A stretch of DNA of 52,593 nucleotides from DASULK01 sp036381835 (lineage in GTDB: Bacteria > Actinomycetota > Actinomycetes > Mycobacteriales > Micromonosporaceae), in assembly GCA_036381835.1 (NCBI GenBank), contig DASVCA010000176.1, positions 1-52,593 on the forward strand. Direction: 5' to 3'. The translations under genes were made by a program, and so were the position numbers. The stretch's first letter is position 1; the number at the start of each line of letters is the position of its first letter. Under the pieces are notes generated by a model. That model saw only the letters and a program-made list of their open reading frames with translations, was not told the origin of the DNA and made no database searches. Positions 1-8,563 of the stretch are shown here, one piece after another.

Positions 1-62
1 ATGGGCGTCGGGGGCTACCGGAGGGGACCGCCGCCCGGGGCACCGGACGTGCGGTCCCGGGG

Positions 63-1202
63 TCAGCGGGCCAGGGAACGGGAGATCACCAACCGCTGGA
101 TCTGGTTGGTGCCCTCCACGATCTGCAGCACCTTCGCCTCGCGCATGTACCGCTCCACCGGGTGGTCGGCCACGTAGCCGTAACCGCCGAGCACCTGAAC
201 CGCGTCGGTGGTGACCCGCATGGCCACGTCCGTGGCGAACAGCTTCGCCTTGGCCGCCTCGATCGAGAACGGACGTCCGGCGTCACGTAGCCGGGCCGCC
301 GCCAGGGTCAGCGCCCGCGCCGCCGACACCTGGGTCGCCATGTCCGCGAGCAGGAAACCGAGCCCCTGGAAGTCGATGATGCGCCGCCCGAACTGCTCCC
401 GCTCCCGGGCGTAGGCCGCGGCGTAGTCCAGCGCCGCCTGAGCCAGCCCCACCGCGCACGCGGCGATACCGAGCCGGCCCGAGTCGAGCGCGGTCATGGC
501 GATCCGGAAGCCTTCGCCCTCGGCGCCGACCAGCCGGTCCACGGGGACCCGGGCGTCGTCGAAGGCGATCTGTGCGACCGGTGAGCCGTTCAGTCCCATG
601 GTGCGCTCCGCCGCCTGCGGCACGATGCCCGGTGTCCTCGCGTCGGCCAGCAGGCAGGAGATGCCCTTCGCGCCGGGCCCGCCGGTGCGGCAGAAGATGT
701 TGTAGAAGTCCGCGGTGTGGGCGTGGGTGATCCACGCCTTGGTGCCGTTGACCACGTACGAGTCGCCGTCGCGCACCGCCCGGGTGGTCAGCGCCGCCGC
801 GTCCGAACCCCCTTGCGGCTCGGACAGGCAGTAGGCGCCGATCAGCTCGCCGCCCAGCATGTCCGGCAGCAGTTTGCGCAGTTCGTCGCCGCCGTAGGTG
901 GCGACGGGGTAGCAGGCCAGGGTGTGCACGCTCACCGCCTCGGCGACCGTCAGCCAGCGCGAGGCGAGGATCTCCAGCACCTGCAGGTAGACCTCGTAGG
1001 GCTGCCCGCCGCCGCCGTACTCCTCCGGATAGGGCAGGCCGAGCAGGCCGGCGCGGCCGAGGGTGCGGACGACCTCACGCGGGTACTCGCCCCGCGCCTC
1101 GAACTCCGCCGCCCGGGGTGCGAGTTCGCGGTCGGCGAGTTCGGTGACGAGGTCGATCAGGTCGCGGGCCTCGTCGCTGGGAAGAATGCGTTCGACGGTC
1201 AT
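63..1202 (-). CDS. Acyl-CoA dehydrogenase
   Basis: This is an FAD-dependent acyl-CoA dehydrogenase of about 379 residues, the usual size for the soluble short/medium-chain family. These enzymes oxidise an acyl-CoA to the 2-enoyl-CoA and pass electrons to electron-transfer flavoprotein. Visible family signatures are CLSEPQGGSDA in the middle beta-domain, the VLGGYGY segment, and EGTNQIQR near the C-terminus, where the Glu is the expected catalytic base. The ATG at 1202 is chosen because GGGAG lies 8 bases upstream; an in-frame GTG at 1235 is less well placed. The substrate cannot be read from sequence (fatty acid, branched-chain or other acyl-CoA). The gene is divergent from the exonuclease gene across 157 bp. 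Confidence 0.9.
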   Translation of the reverse strand: MTVERILPSDEARDLIDLVTELADRELAPRAAEFEARGEYPREVVRTLGRAGLLGLPYPEEYGGGGQPYEVYLQVLEILASRWLTVAEAVSVHTLACYPVATYGGDELRKLLPDMLGGELIGAYCLSEPQGGSDAAALTTRAVRDGDSYVVNGTKAWITHAHTADFYNIFCRTGGPGAKGISCLLADARTPGIVPQAAERTMGLNGSPVAQIAFDDARVPVDRLVGAEGEGFRIAMTALDSGRLGIAACAVGLAQAALDYAAAYAREREQFGRRIIDFQGLGFLLADMATQVSAARALTLAAARLRDAGRPFSIEAAKAKLFATDVAMRVTTDAVQVLGGYGYVADHPVERYMREAKVLQIVEGTNQIQRLVISRSLAR

Positions 1203-1359
1203 GGGCGGCGCTCCCTGGGGTGGAGGTTCGTGCACGTCGGCGGCGTCGCCGCGGTCGCGGACGGCCGGCAGGATGCAAGCTTAACGCTCGTTTGGCCGGG
1301 GGCGGGAACCGCTCCGTCCGGGCTCGTGGCCGCCGCCCGGCTGTGTCAGGCTGAACGAC

Positions 1360-2277
1360 GTGGATCCACGCCCGTTGCTGCTCGTCGACGCTCCCAGCCT
1401 CTACTTCCGCGCGTACTTCGGCGTGCCGGAATCCGCCGCGCGCGCCGGCGACGGCAGCCCGGTCAACGCGGTCCGCGGGTTCCTGGACATGCTGGCCACC
1501 CTGATCCGCACCCGTCGCCCGGATCGGATGGTCTGCGCGGTCGACAACGACTGGCGCCCGGCGTGGCGGGTGGCGCTGCTGCCCTCGTACAAGGCGCACC
1601 GCGTCGCCGCGGACGGCGGCGAGCAGGTGCCCGACACCCTCACCCCGCAGGTGTCGATCATCCTCCAGGTGCTCGACGCGGTCGGCATCGCCGTGGTCGG
1701 CGTCGACGGCTACGAGGCCGACGACGTCCTCGGCACACTCGCCGCCGGCCAGCCGGGCCCGATCGAGGTGGCCTCCGGCGACCGGGACCTGTTCCAACTC
1801 GTCGACGACGCCAAGCCGGTGCGGCTGCTCTACTGCGGGCGGGGGGTGGCGAAGCTGGAGGTCTGCGACGGTGCCGCGGTTGAGGCGAAGTACGGGGTTC
1901 CGGCGGCCGGCTACGCCGACTTCGCCGCGCTGCGCGGCGATCCGAGCGACGGTCTGCCCGGGGTGCCCGGAGTCGGTGAGAAGACCGCGGCACGGCTGAT
2001 CACCCGCTACGGCAGCCTCGCCGGGGTCCTCGCCGCGCTCGACGACCCGGCGGCCGACCTGGCACCCGGGCTGCGCGCCCGGCTGACGGCCGCCCGGGAG
2101 TATCTGGCGGTGACGCCGCAGGTGGTGCGGGTGGCCCGGGACGTCCCGCTGCCGCCGGCGGCCGCCGACCTGCCGTCGGCGCCGGTCGACCCGGACCGGC
2201 TGCGGGCGCTGGCGGAGGGATGGAACCTGACGGGGCCGTGCCGCAGACTCGTCGACGCCCTCCCCCCTTCCGCGTGA
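1360..2277 (+). CDS. 5'-3' exonuclease (FEN/T5-type), stand-alone
   Basis: A 305-residue stand-alone relative of the 5'-nuclease domain of DNA polymerase I, expected to cut flap or 5' ends during repair or RNA-primer removal. The acidic metal-binding residues are in place: Asp10, Asp62 (AVDNDWRP), Glu119/Asp121/Asp122 (YEADDV), Asp141/Asp143 (SGDRDLF), and Asp194/Asp197 (LRGDPSDGLPG). The helix-3-turn-helix DNA-binding segment PGVPGVGEKTAARLI follows at about 200-214. There is no polymerase domain, which is normal for this actinobacterial paralogue. The GTG start has no clear Shine-Dalgarno. CAGGCT lies 7 bases upstream (1347-1352), one base off the TANNNT pattern seen at other genes here. 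Confidence 0.88.
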   Translation: MDPRPLLLVDAPSLYFRAYFGVPESAARAGDGSPVNAVRGFLDMLATLIRTRRPDRMVCAVDNDWRPAWRVALLPSYKAHRVAADGGEQVPDTLTPQVSIILQVLDAVGIAVVGVDGYEADDVLGTLAAGQPGPIEVASGDRDLFQLVDDAKPVRLLYCGRGVAKLEVCDGAAVEAKYGVPAAGYADFAALRGDPSDGLPGVPGVGEKTAARLITRYGSLAGVLAALDDPAADLAPGLRARLTAAREYLAVTPQVVRVARDVPLPPAAADLPSAPVDPDRLRALAEGWNLTGPCRRLVDALPPSA

Positions 2278-2343
2278 TCTTGCACTTTCGGGGTCGGCGA
2301 ACAGGGCATAACGGGACGGAACATCAACCAGAACTGCAAGATC
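2276..2343. repeat. Imperfect inverted-repeat element between convergent genes
   Basis: The arms GATCTTGCA (2276-2284) and TGCAAGATC (2335-2343) are perfect 9-bp inverted repeats enclosing about 50 bases. Pairing continues imperfectly inward, and a CGCG lies just outside each arm with one base bulged. The element fills nearly the whole gap between the convergent exonuclease and helicase stop codons. It could act as a bidirectional terminator, or be a copy of a dispersed extragenic palindrome. Only one copy is seen in this window. Confidence 0.45.
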
Positions 2344-2352
2344 GCGGGGAGG

Positions 2353-5094
2353 TCAGTAGGCCAGGACCCCCCGGGTGATCACGCCGATCGCCTGGCGGGC
2401 GGTGGAACGCAGACTCGTTGACGCCCCGGCGGCGTCGGCGACCTGCCCCAACAGATCGGCGACCTGCCGCGCCCAGCGGACGAAATCCCCCGCGGGCATC
2501 TCCCCCTCGAGGCTGCCGCTGGCGAGCACCTTCGCCAACGCCTCGCCCCGCGCCCACCGGTAAATCGGCCAGACGAACCCGAGTTCGGGCTCCCGCGTCA
2601 CCTCGAGGCCCCACTCGGCCTCATCGGCCTCCAGTTCCGACCAGAGCTTGAGGGTCGAGGCCACCGCGTCCGCCACCGGGCCGCGCGGCAGCGACGCACG
2701 CTCCTCGCCTTCCCGCCGCGACTCGTAGACCAGCACGGAGACAGCCCCGGCCAACTCCGCCGGCGACAGCCCCTCCCACACCCCGCGCCGCAGGCACTCG
2801 GCGACCAGCAGATCCGCCTCCGTCCAGATGCGGGCCAACGTGCGACCGGCGTCGGTGACCCCGTCGTCCGGGGACAGGTAGCCGCGGGCCGTCAGCAGAC
2901 CGCATATCCGGTCGAAGGTGCGCACCAGCGAACCGGTACGCCCGGCGACCCGCTCGCGCAACTCCTCGGTATCCCGCTCCAACCGCCACCGCCGCTCCGC
3001 CCAACGCGCATGCTCCTCCCGCTCCGGGCAGGCGTGGCAGGGGTGGCGGCGCAGCTCGCCGCGCAACCGGACCAGCGTCTCATCCTCCGCCGCCCGCGAC
3101 CGTCCCCGCCGGCGCCCGCCGTGGCGATCGAGGCCGGTGGCGACCACCGCCGCAGCCAGATCCCGGCGATCCGCCGGCGAACGCGGGTTGAAGTTCCTGG
3201 GCACCCTGATCCGGGTGAGCACCTCGGCCGGCGTCGGGAAGTCGGCGGCGCCGATCCGGCCCGCCCACCGGTCCTGGGTGAGCACTAGCGGCCGCGGCTC
3301 GCCGAAGCCGTTGCCGCCCGGCTCCAACACCACGGCGAGACCGGCCCGCCGCCCGGACGGCACCCGGATCACATCGCCGACCCGCAGCCGCTCCAGGGAG
3401 GCGACGGCGGCGGCCCGCCGCTGGCTTTGCCCTTGGCGGGCCAACGCCCGCTCCCGCTCCGCCAAAGCGCGGCGCAGCGCGAAATACTCGTCGAAGTCGC
3501 CGTGCTCGCAGCGGATCTCCGCCGCGTACGCCGCGATCGTCTCCACGTTGCGCTGCACCTGCCGGGCCAGCCCCACCACCGACCGGTCGGCCTGGAACTG
3601 GGCGAACGACGACTCCAACAGCTGCCGGGCGGCGTCGGTGCCGACCGAGCCGACCAGATTCACCGCCATGTTGTACGACGGGCGGAAACTCGACCGCAGC
3701 GGATAGGTGCGGGTCGAGGCGAGACCGGCGACGTGGCGGGGATCGGTCTCCGGGGACCAGACGACCACCGCATGCCCTTCGACGTCGATCCCCCGCCGCC
3801 CGGCCCGGCCCGTCAGCTGGGTGTATTCGCCGGGGGTGAGGTCGACGTGCGCCTCGCCGTTGAACTTCACCAGACGCTCCAGCACGACGCAGCGCGCGGG
3901 CATGTTGATACCGAGAGCGAGGGTCTCGGTGGCGAACACCACCTTGACCAGGCCGTTGACGAAGAGTTCCTCGACGACCTCCTTGAACGCCGGCAGCATC
4001 CCGGCGTGATGGGCGGCGATACCCCGCTCCAGGCCGTCCAGCCACTCCCAGTAGCCCAGCACCGACAGGTCCTCGGCGGGGATGGCGCTGATCCGCGCCT
4101 CCACCAGCCGCCGGATCTCGGCCCGCTCCTCCGCGCCGGTCAGCCGCAGCCCCGCCGCCAGGCACTGCGCGACGGCGGCGTCGCAGCCGGCACGGCTGAA
4201 GATGAACACGATCGCCGGCAGCAGCCCCTCCCGATCGAGCCGCTCGACGATCTCCGGGCGGCTGGGGCCCCGCCAACGGTGGCCCCGCCCGCCGCGCCGC
4301 GGCCGCCCGTCGCTGAACTCGATCCGACGCAGCAGCTCCCGGCTGTAGCGCAGCAGCTCCGGGTGCACATCGTGCTTGCGCGCCGCGTCCACGTCGTGGA
4401 AGAGATCGAACATGCGACGGCCGACCAGCATGTGCTGCCACAGCGGGACCGGACGGTGCTCGCTGACCACCACCTGCGTCTGCCCGCGCACGGTGACCAG
4501 CCAGTCGGCGAACTCCTCGGCGTTGGACACCGTCGCCGACAGCGACACCAGGGTGACCGACGGCGGCAGGTGGATGATCACCTCCTCCCACACCGGCCCC
4601 CGCAGCCGGTCGGCGAGGTAGTGGACCTCGTCCATCACCACGTACGCCAGCCCGTGCAACGCGGCCGAGCCCGCGTACAGCATGTTGCGCAGCACCTCGG
4701 TGGTCATGACCACGACGGGCGCATCACCGTTGATCGCGTTGTCGCCGGTCAGCAGACCCACCCGCGCCGCCCCGTGACGGGCCACCAGATCGTGGTACTT
4801 CTGGTTGGACAACGCCTTGATCGGAGTGGTGTAGAAGCATTTGCGCACCGGCTGGTCCGCCCCGGTCCCACGCAGTGCCAGGTGCACCGCGAACTCTCCG
4901 ACGACGGTCTTGCCCGCACCGGTGGGGGCGCACACCAGCACCCCGCTGCCGCCCTCCAGGGCCTGACAGGCCTCCCGTTGGAAGTCGTCGAGGTCAAACC
5001 CGAGGTCGAGGGCGAACTCCTCCAGCGCGGGATACCTGGCGGCCTGCGCGGCCCGGCGGCGTGCCGCCGCGTACCGCTCGGCGGGGCTCGACAT
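2353..5094 (-). CDS. helY: Ski2/Mtr4-like DEAD/DEAH-box helicase HelY
   Basis: A superfamily II helicase of 913 residues, close to the length of mycobacterial HelY. The N-terminal RecA-like core has APTGAGKT (Walker A, 56-63), the DEVH box at 155-158 and SAT (motif III) at 186-188. The second core domain has LALGINMPA and TQLTGRAGRRGID (motif VI). The last 200 or so residues fit the DSHCT domain of Ski2/Mtr4 proteins. It is presumed to act on RNA processing or decay in the cytoplasm; the substrate is not established. The reading frame stays open far upstream, but the ATG at 5094 gives the family N-terminus (ERYAAARRRA, FDLDDFQ) and has TAATCT 7 bases upstream, suggesting a leaderless mRNA. 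Its place beside tatC matches mycobacteria. Confidence 0.93.
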   Translation of the reverse strand: MSSPAERYAAARRRAAQAARYPALEEFALDLGFDLDDFQREACQALEGGSGVLVCAPTGAGKTVVGEFAVHLALRGTGADQPVRKCFYTTPIKALSNQKYHDLVARHGAARVGLLTGDNAINGDAPVVVMTTEVLRNMLYAGSAALHGLAYVVMDEVHYLADRLRGPVWEEVIIHLPPSVTLVSLSATVSNAEEFADWLVTVRGQTQVVVSEHRPVPLWQHMLVGRRMFDLFHDVDAARKHDVHPELLRYSRELLRRIEFSDGRPRRGGRGHRWRGPSRPEIVERLDREGLLPAIVFIFSRAGCDAAVAQCLAAGLRLTGAEERAEIRRLVEARISAIPAEDLSVLGYWEWLDGLERGIAAHHAGMLPAFKEVVEELFVNGLVKVVFATETLALGINMPARCVVLERLVKFNGEAHVDLTPGEYTQLTGRAGRRGIDVEGHAVVVWSPETDPRHVAGLASTRTYPLRSSFRPSYNMAVNLVGSVGTDAARQLLESSFAQFQADRSVVGLARQVQRNVETIAAYAAEIRCEHGDFDEYFALRRALAERERALARQGQSQRRAAAVASLERLRVGDVIRVPSGRRAGLAVVLEPGGNGFGEPRPLVLTQDRWAGRIGAADFPTPAEVLTRIRVPRNFNPRSPADRRDLAAAVVATGLDRHGGRRRGRSRAAEDETLVRLRGELRRHPCHACPEREEHARWAERRWRLERDTEELRERVAGRTGSLVRTFDRICGLLTARGYLSPDDGVTDAGRTLARIWTEADLLVAECLRRGVWEGLSPAELAGAVSVLVYESRREGEERASLPRGPVADAVASTLKLWSELEADEAEWGLEVTREPELGFVWPIYRWARGEALAKVLASGSLEGEMPAGDFVRWARQVADLLGQVADAAGASTSLRSTARQAIGVITRGVLAY

Positions 5095-5101
5095 ACCGCC
5101 A

Positions 5102-5107
5102 AGATTA
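5102..5107 (-). promoter_or_regulatory. -10 element for leaderless helY
   Basis: TAATCT read on the minus strand, with exactly 7 bases (TGGCGGT) before the helY ATG. This fits a transcription start at the start codon. Confidence 0.5.
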
Positions 5108-5166
5108 GTGCGCCGTCGGAACTCGCGGCGGCAAGGCCGCCGATCGGCCCGCCGCCGACCGCTCGA

Positions 5167-5172
5167 TAAGGT
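5167..5172 (+). promoter_or_regulatory. -10 element for leaderless HAD gene
   Basis: TAAGGT is followed by 6 bases and then the GTG at 5179. The AAGGTG inside it could alternatively be a weak Shine-Dalgarno. Confidence 0.42.
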
Positions 5173-5178
5173 GCAGGC

Positions 5179-5952
5179 GTGCCGGAGCAAGCCCAACCGT
5201 TCCCAGCCGGCGCGTCCCGCGCCTCGAGTGACCCCGGTGCCGGCCCCGCGCCGCAGCGCCGGCCCATCGACGCCGTCCTCTTCGACTTCCACGGCACGCT
5301 CGCCCAGGTCGAGGAGTCGGTCGCCTGGGTCCAGGCCGCGGCCCGAGCGTGCGGGGTGACCCTCGACCCGGTCCGGGCCACCGTGCTCGCCGACCGTCTG
5401 GTCGCGGCCGGCCGCGCCGGCGGCCCGCTGCCGGCCCGCATCCCGCCGCACCTGATCGAGGTGTGGGCCGAACGCGACCTCTACCCGCCCGCCCACCGCG
5501 CCGCCTACACCGGCCTGGCCGAGACCGTGGACAGCGGTATCGACGGGCTTCCCGACGCGCTCTACGATCGCAAGCTGCGGCCGGAGGGCTGGCTGCTGTA
5601 CCCGGAGACCACCGCGGTGCTCCACGCCCTGCGCACGGCGGGTGTGCCGGTCGCCGTGGTCAGCAACATCGGCTTCGACATCCGGCCGCTGTTCGACGCC
5701 TGGGGGCTGGCCGAACTGGTCCGCGGGTTCGTGCTGTCCTACGAGGTGGGGCGCTGCAAACCGGACCCGGCCATCTTCCTGCGGGCCTGCGGGCTGCTCG
5801 GCGTCGACCCGGAACGCACCCTCATGGTGGGTGACACCCCGGCCGACGCGGGTGCGGTGGCGGCCGGCTGCGCGGCCCTGGTCCTGCCGGCGGCGGAGCC
5901 GGGACGGCCCAACGGGCTCACCGCGGTGCTCGATCTGGTGTTGCGTGCCTGA
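5179..5952 (+). CDS. HAD-family hydrolase with DxH motif I
   Basis: A 257-residue HAD-superfamily protein, probably a phosphatase acting on a small phosphorylated substrate. Motif I is VLFDFHGTL, with the nucleophile Asp36 present. The residue two positions later, normally Asp and the general acid/base, is His38. Motif II is VVSNIGFD, motif III Lys is in CKPDPAIF, and motif IV is MVGDTPADAG. An insert between motifs I and II (about 55-140) would form the cap. The first 28 residues are Pro/Ala-rich and probably disordered. It is divergent from helY, and its stop lies 4 bases from the convergent lipid kinase stop. No substrate can be assigned. Confidence 0.82.
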   Translation: MPEQAQPFPAGASRASSDPGAGPAPQRRPIDAVLFDFHGTLAQVEESVAWVQAAARACGVTLDPVRATVLADRLVAAGRAGGPLPARIPPHLIEVWAERDLYPPAHRAAYTGLAETVDSGIDGLPDALYDRKLRPEGWLLYPETTAVLHALRTAGVPVAVVSNIGFDIRPLFDAWGLAELVRGFVLSYEVGRCKPDPAIFLRACGLLGVDPERTLMVGDTPADAGAVAAGCAALVLPAAEPGRPNGLTAVLDLVLRA

Positions 5953-5956
5953 ACGG

Positions 5957-6907
5957 TCAACGCAGCAACCGGACCGCCCCCGGCACCGCCGTGATCTCCA
6001 CCGGCAGCCGGGGGCCGCGTTCACCGTCGAGGTAGGTGGTGATTCCCTCGGCGGCCAACCCGACGGTCCCGGCCCGGTAGCTGCGCACCATCGGGTGATC
6101 CACGTGGGTGCCCCGGTAGATGCGCGGCTTGACGCGCACCAGAGTGGTCCGGCTGACCGGTCCGGCCACCAGCAGGTCGAGCAGCCCGTCAGTCGGGTCG
6201 GCCGCCGGGCAGATCAGCATCCCGCCGCCGTAGCTCGGACCGTTACCGACCGCCACCAGCACCGCCTCGACCTGCTCCTCCCGGCCGTCGATCCGCAGCG
6301 TGTACCGCCGCGGACGCAGCCGGGCCAACTCGACCAGGATGGCCAGGTCGTACCGGCGCGGTCCCCGCGGCCAGCGCATCCGGTTGGCGCGCTCGTTGAC
6401 GATCGCGTCGAAGCCGGCGGCCAGCACCGCCCCGTACCAGCGGTGCCCGCCGTCCGGCCCGACCACCCGGGCGAGGTCCACGGCACGACCACGCCCGGCG
6501 TGCAGCGCGTCGACGATCACCGCGAGCGCGGCGAGCGGGTCGGCCGGGTAGCCGGTGCCGGTGGCGAAATCGTTGCCGGTGCCGCCGGGCACCGGACCGA
6601 ACGCCACCGCCGTACCGGCCACCGCCTGCAGCGCCAAGTGGACCGTGCCGTCGCCACCGACCGTCACCAGCGCCGCCGCCCCGTCGGCGACGGCGGCCCG
6701 GCAGACCGCCTCCGCCTGCGTCGGATCGGCGGCGTCGAGGACCCGAACGGGCCGGCCCGTGGACCGTAACCGCTCCAGCACCGTCGGTATCAGCCGGCGG
6801 TGCCGGCCGCCGCCGGCGGTCGGATTGACCAGCACCGCGACCGGGCCGTCCGAGACGGCGTCCAACGATGCGGCGCGGCGCTGATCTTCGACGGTCACGG
6901 CGAGCAC
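5957..6907 (-). CDS. Diacylglycerol kinase-family lipid kinase
   Basis: A member of the DAGK catalytic family (bacterial DgkB/YegS type), about 316 residues. It is expected to phosphorylate diacylglycerol or a related lipid at the inner membrane face using ATP. Key motifs are VNPTAGGG (27-34), TVGGDGTVHLA with the GGDGT loop at 84-88, and PGGTGNDFA at 107-115. The start is uncertain. I prefer the GTG at 6907, which has GGGGGA upstream at workable spacing. An in-frame GTG at 6946 sits 3 bases after the tatC stop and would add 13 residues. It follows tatC closely on the same strand, so co-transcription with the tat genes is likely. Confidence 0.87.
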   Translation of the reverse strand: MLAVTVEDQRRAASLDAVSDGPVAVLVNPTAGGGRHRRLIPTVLERLRSTGRPVRVLDAADPTQAEAVCRAAVADGAAALVTVGGDGTVHLALQAVAGTAVAFGPVPGGTGNDFATGTGYPADPLAALAVIVDALHAGRGRAVDLARVVGPDGGHRWYGAVLAAGFDAIVNERANRMRWPRGPRRYDLAILVELARLRPRRYTLRIDGREEQVEAVLVAVGNGPSYGGGMLICPAADPTDGLLDLLVAGPVSRTTLVRVKPRIYRGTHVDHPMVRSYRAGTVGLAAEGITTYLDGERGPRLPVEITAVPGAVRLLR

Positions 6908-6949
6908 CGTACCGTCCCCCGGCCCGGTCCGGCTACCGCCGGCCACCGG

Positions 6950-7885
6950 TCAGGTGGTGTCGTCGAAGCGGCGGTCCAGCGGGGCCGGCGCGGACACCGG
7001 CTCGACCTCGTCGACCCGTTCCAGGGCATCCACCGGCTCGGGCCGGTGATCCAGCTCGGAGGCCCGGTCGTCGTCCAGGCCGTCGTAGAGTTCCTTGCCG
7101 CGACCGCGCCGCTTGTCGTACAGGAACGCCACACCGAGCGCGATGAAGTACAGCAGGGACAACGCGAGGGCGAGCAGGATCATCCCGAACGGGCCCGGGT
7201 CGGGCGTGGCGACGGCGGCGAAGGCGAAACAGAGGAACACCACCACCCGCCACCAGCCGGCCAGCCGTCGCGCGCTCACCACGCCGGTGAAGTTCAGCAT
7301 CAGCAGGACGAGCGGGAACTCGAAACCGACACCGAACAGCAGGATCATGGTGGTGACGAACGAGATGTACCGGGTCACCTCAAGCTGCGACGAGACCCCG
7401 GTGACTCCGGCTTCCAGCAGGAACGACAGGCCCTTGTCGACCACGAAGTAGGCCAGCGCCGCACCGCCGACGAACAGCGGCGCGGCGATCGACACGAACA
7501 CGTACGCCCACTTGCGCTCGTGCCGGTGCAGACCGGGGGCGATGAACGCCCACAGCTGGTAGAGCCACACCGGCCCGCCGATGATCAGCCCCAGCCACAA
7601 CGCCAGCTTCAGTTTCAGCACGAAACCGTCGGTCGGCGCCAGCATGAGGAAGTTCTGGCAGCTTCCGTCCGGCTTACGCGCGTCCGGCAGACTGCAGTAC
7701 GGCTCCGACAGCAGGTGGAAGACCGGGTCGGCGAGGAAGTAGCCGACGACGAGACCGGCGAGGATGCCCAGTGTCGCCTTGAACAGCCGGCTGCGCAACT
7801 CCCGGAAGTGTTCGACGAGCGTCATCGAGCCGTCGGCGGCCCGCTGGAAGTTGCTGGGACCGCGCCGGCGCAGGGCGAAGCCCAT
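6950..7885 (-). CDS. tatC: Sec-independent translocase TatC
   Basis: The polytopic subunit of the twin-arginine translocase, which recognises RR signal peptides in the plasma membrane. At 311 residues it shows the N-terminal LVEHFRELRSRLFK segment and six hydrophobic stretches, the first being LGILAGLVVGYF. A charged C-terminal tail of about 60 residues (RRGRGKELYDGLDDDRASEL) is typical of actinobacterial TatC. A long extracytoplasmic loop follows helix 1 (SEPYCSLPDARKPDG). It lies 14 bp downstream of tatA and is presumably co-transcribed. The ATG at 7885 has no strong Shine-Dalgarno. Confidence 0.95.
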   Translation of the reverse strand: MGFALRRRGPSNFQRAADGSMTLVEHFRELRSRLFKATLGILAGLVVGYFLADPVFHLLSEPYCSLPDARKPDGSCQNFLMLAPTDGFVLKLKLALWLGLIIGGPVWLYQLWAFIAPGLHRHERKWAYVFVSIAAPLFVGGAALAYFVVDKGLSFLLEAGVTGVSSQLEVTRYISFVTTMILLFGVGFEFPLVLLMLNFTGVVSARRLAGWWRVVVFLCFAFAAVATPDPGPFGMILLALALSLLYFIALGVAFLYDKRRGRGKELYDGLDDDRASELDHRPEPVDALERVDEVEPVSAPAPLDRRFDDTT

Positions 7886-7899
7886 GCTCGGCCGCCCGG

Positions 7900-8181
7900 T
7901 CAGTTGTCGCGGGCGCGCTGGTCCACGATCTGGGACGCGGCCGGGGAGGGCGGGGTCGGACCGGTCTGCTGCGCGTCGGTCGGCGGGAGCGGCTGGCGAG
8001 CCACCTGCGCGTCCGCCTTCTCCGCCAGGTTCTTCTCGTCGTCCATCAAGCCCTTGGTCTCGGCCTTGAGGATCCGCAGCGACCGGCCCAGTGAGCGTGC
8101 CGCGTCGGGCAGCCGCTTCGCGCCGAACAGCAGGATCAGCACGACCACGAGTACGGCGATGTGCCAGGGCTTCAGACCCAT
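7900..8181 (-). CDS. tatA: Twin-arginine translocase subunit TatA
   Basis: A 93-residue TatA/E protein that assembles the Tat pore-forming or membrane-thinning oligomer. It has one N-terminal transmembrane helix (HIAVLVVVLILLFGAKRLP), with the FGxKxLP hinge followed by the amphipathic helix DAARSLGRSLRILKAE. The charged tail is Pro/Gln-rich. GGAG lies 6 bases before the ATG at 8181. It is first in the tatA-tatC pair. No tatB is seen here, and actinobacterial tatB is usually elsewhere. Confidence 0.95.
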   Translation of the reverse strand: MGLKPWHIAVLVVVLILLFGAKRLPDAARSLGRSLRILKAETKGLMDDEKNLAEKADAQVARQPLPPTDAQQTGPTPPSPAASQIVDQRARDN

Positions 8182-8291
8182 GTCAACTCCGGTTGGTCTT
8201 CGTCGGGGTGGTCAGTCCCATCGTATGCGTGCGACGGCCGCACGCCACCGGTCGGCCGCGCGGATTTCCGCTCGTCGCCCGACACCGCCGC

Positions 8292-8528
8292 TCAGCGGCC
8301 GCGCCGCGCGGTGCGGCGCCGCGCCGACTCCGCCTGGCCCCGCAGGACGGTCACCCGCTCCTGCAGGCGCGAAACGCTGTGCTGCAACGCCTCGGCCCGC
8401 GCCCGGTGCCGCTGCAGCGCGATCGCCGACCGGCGCAGCCGCGGCAACCGGACCAGCACCGACCGCACCGCGGCCGCCAACGTGACCACGGCCACCGACA
8501 CCGTCGCGAGCACGATCCACCGCACCAT
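8292..8528 (-). CDS. Small membrane-anchored coiled-coil protein
   Basis: A 78-residue protein I do not recognise by family. It starts with one hydrophobic helix (WIVLATVSVAVVTLAAAV), followed by an Arg-rich, alanine-rich helix with heptad-like spacing (LQHSVSRLQERVTVLRGQAE) and a very basic end. The topology suggests a single-pass anchor with a cytoplasmic coiled coil. TAGGCT sits 6 bases before the ATG, the same leaderless signature seen at neighbouring genes, which supports a real gene. It lies between pafC and tatA on the same strand. Confidence 0.62.
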   Translation of the reverse strand: MVRWIVLATVSVAVVTLAAAVRSVLVRLPRLRRSAIALQRHRARAEALQHSVSRLQERVTVLRGQAESARRRTARRGR

Positions 8529-8534
8529 GCGGCC

Positions 8535-8540
8535 AGCCTA
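8535..8540 (-). promoter_or_regulatory. -10 element for the small membrane protein gene
   Basis: TAGGCT on the minus strand, 6 bases before the ATG at 8528, with no Shine-Dalgarno between. Confidence 0.45.
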
Positions 8541-8563
8541 GTGCGCGGACGGTCGGCCGTCGG

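Noticed and set aside
1..62. Coding sequence at the left edge
   Set aside because: The 62 bases before the acyl-CoA dehydrogenase stop are too short to support a gene or terminator call.
3427..5169. A long uninterrupted plus-strand frame opposite helY
   Set aside because: It is the antisense of a clear helicase gene. The translation is Pro/Arg/His-rich without motifs, an effect of high third-position GC.
5095..6024. Upstream extension of the helY reading frame
   Set aside because: The extra residues show no domain, overlap the divergent HAD gene, and the ATG at 5094 gives the family N-terminus.
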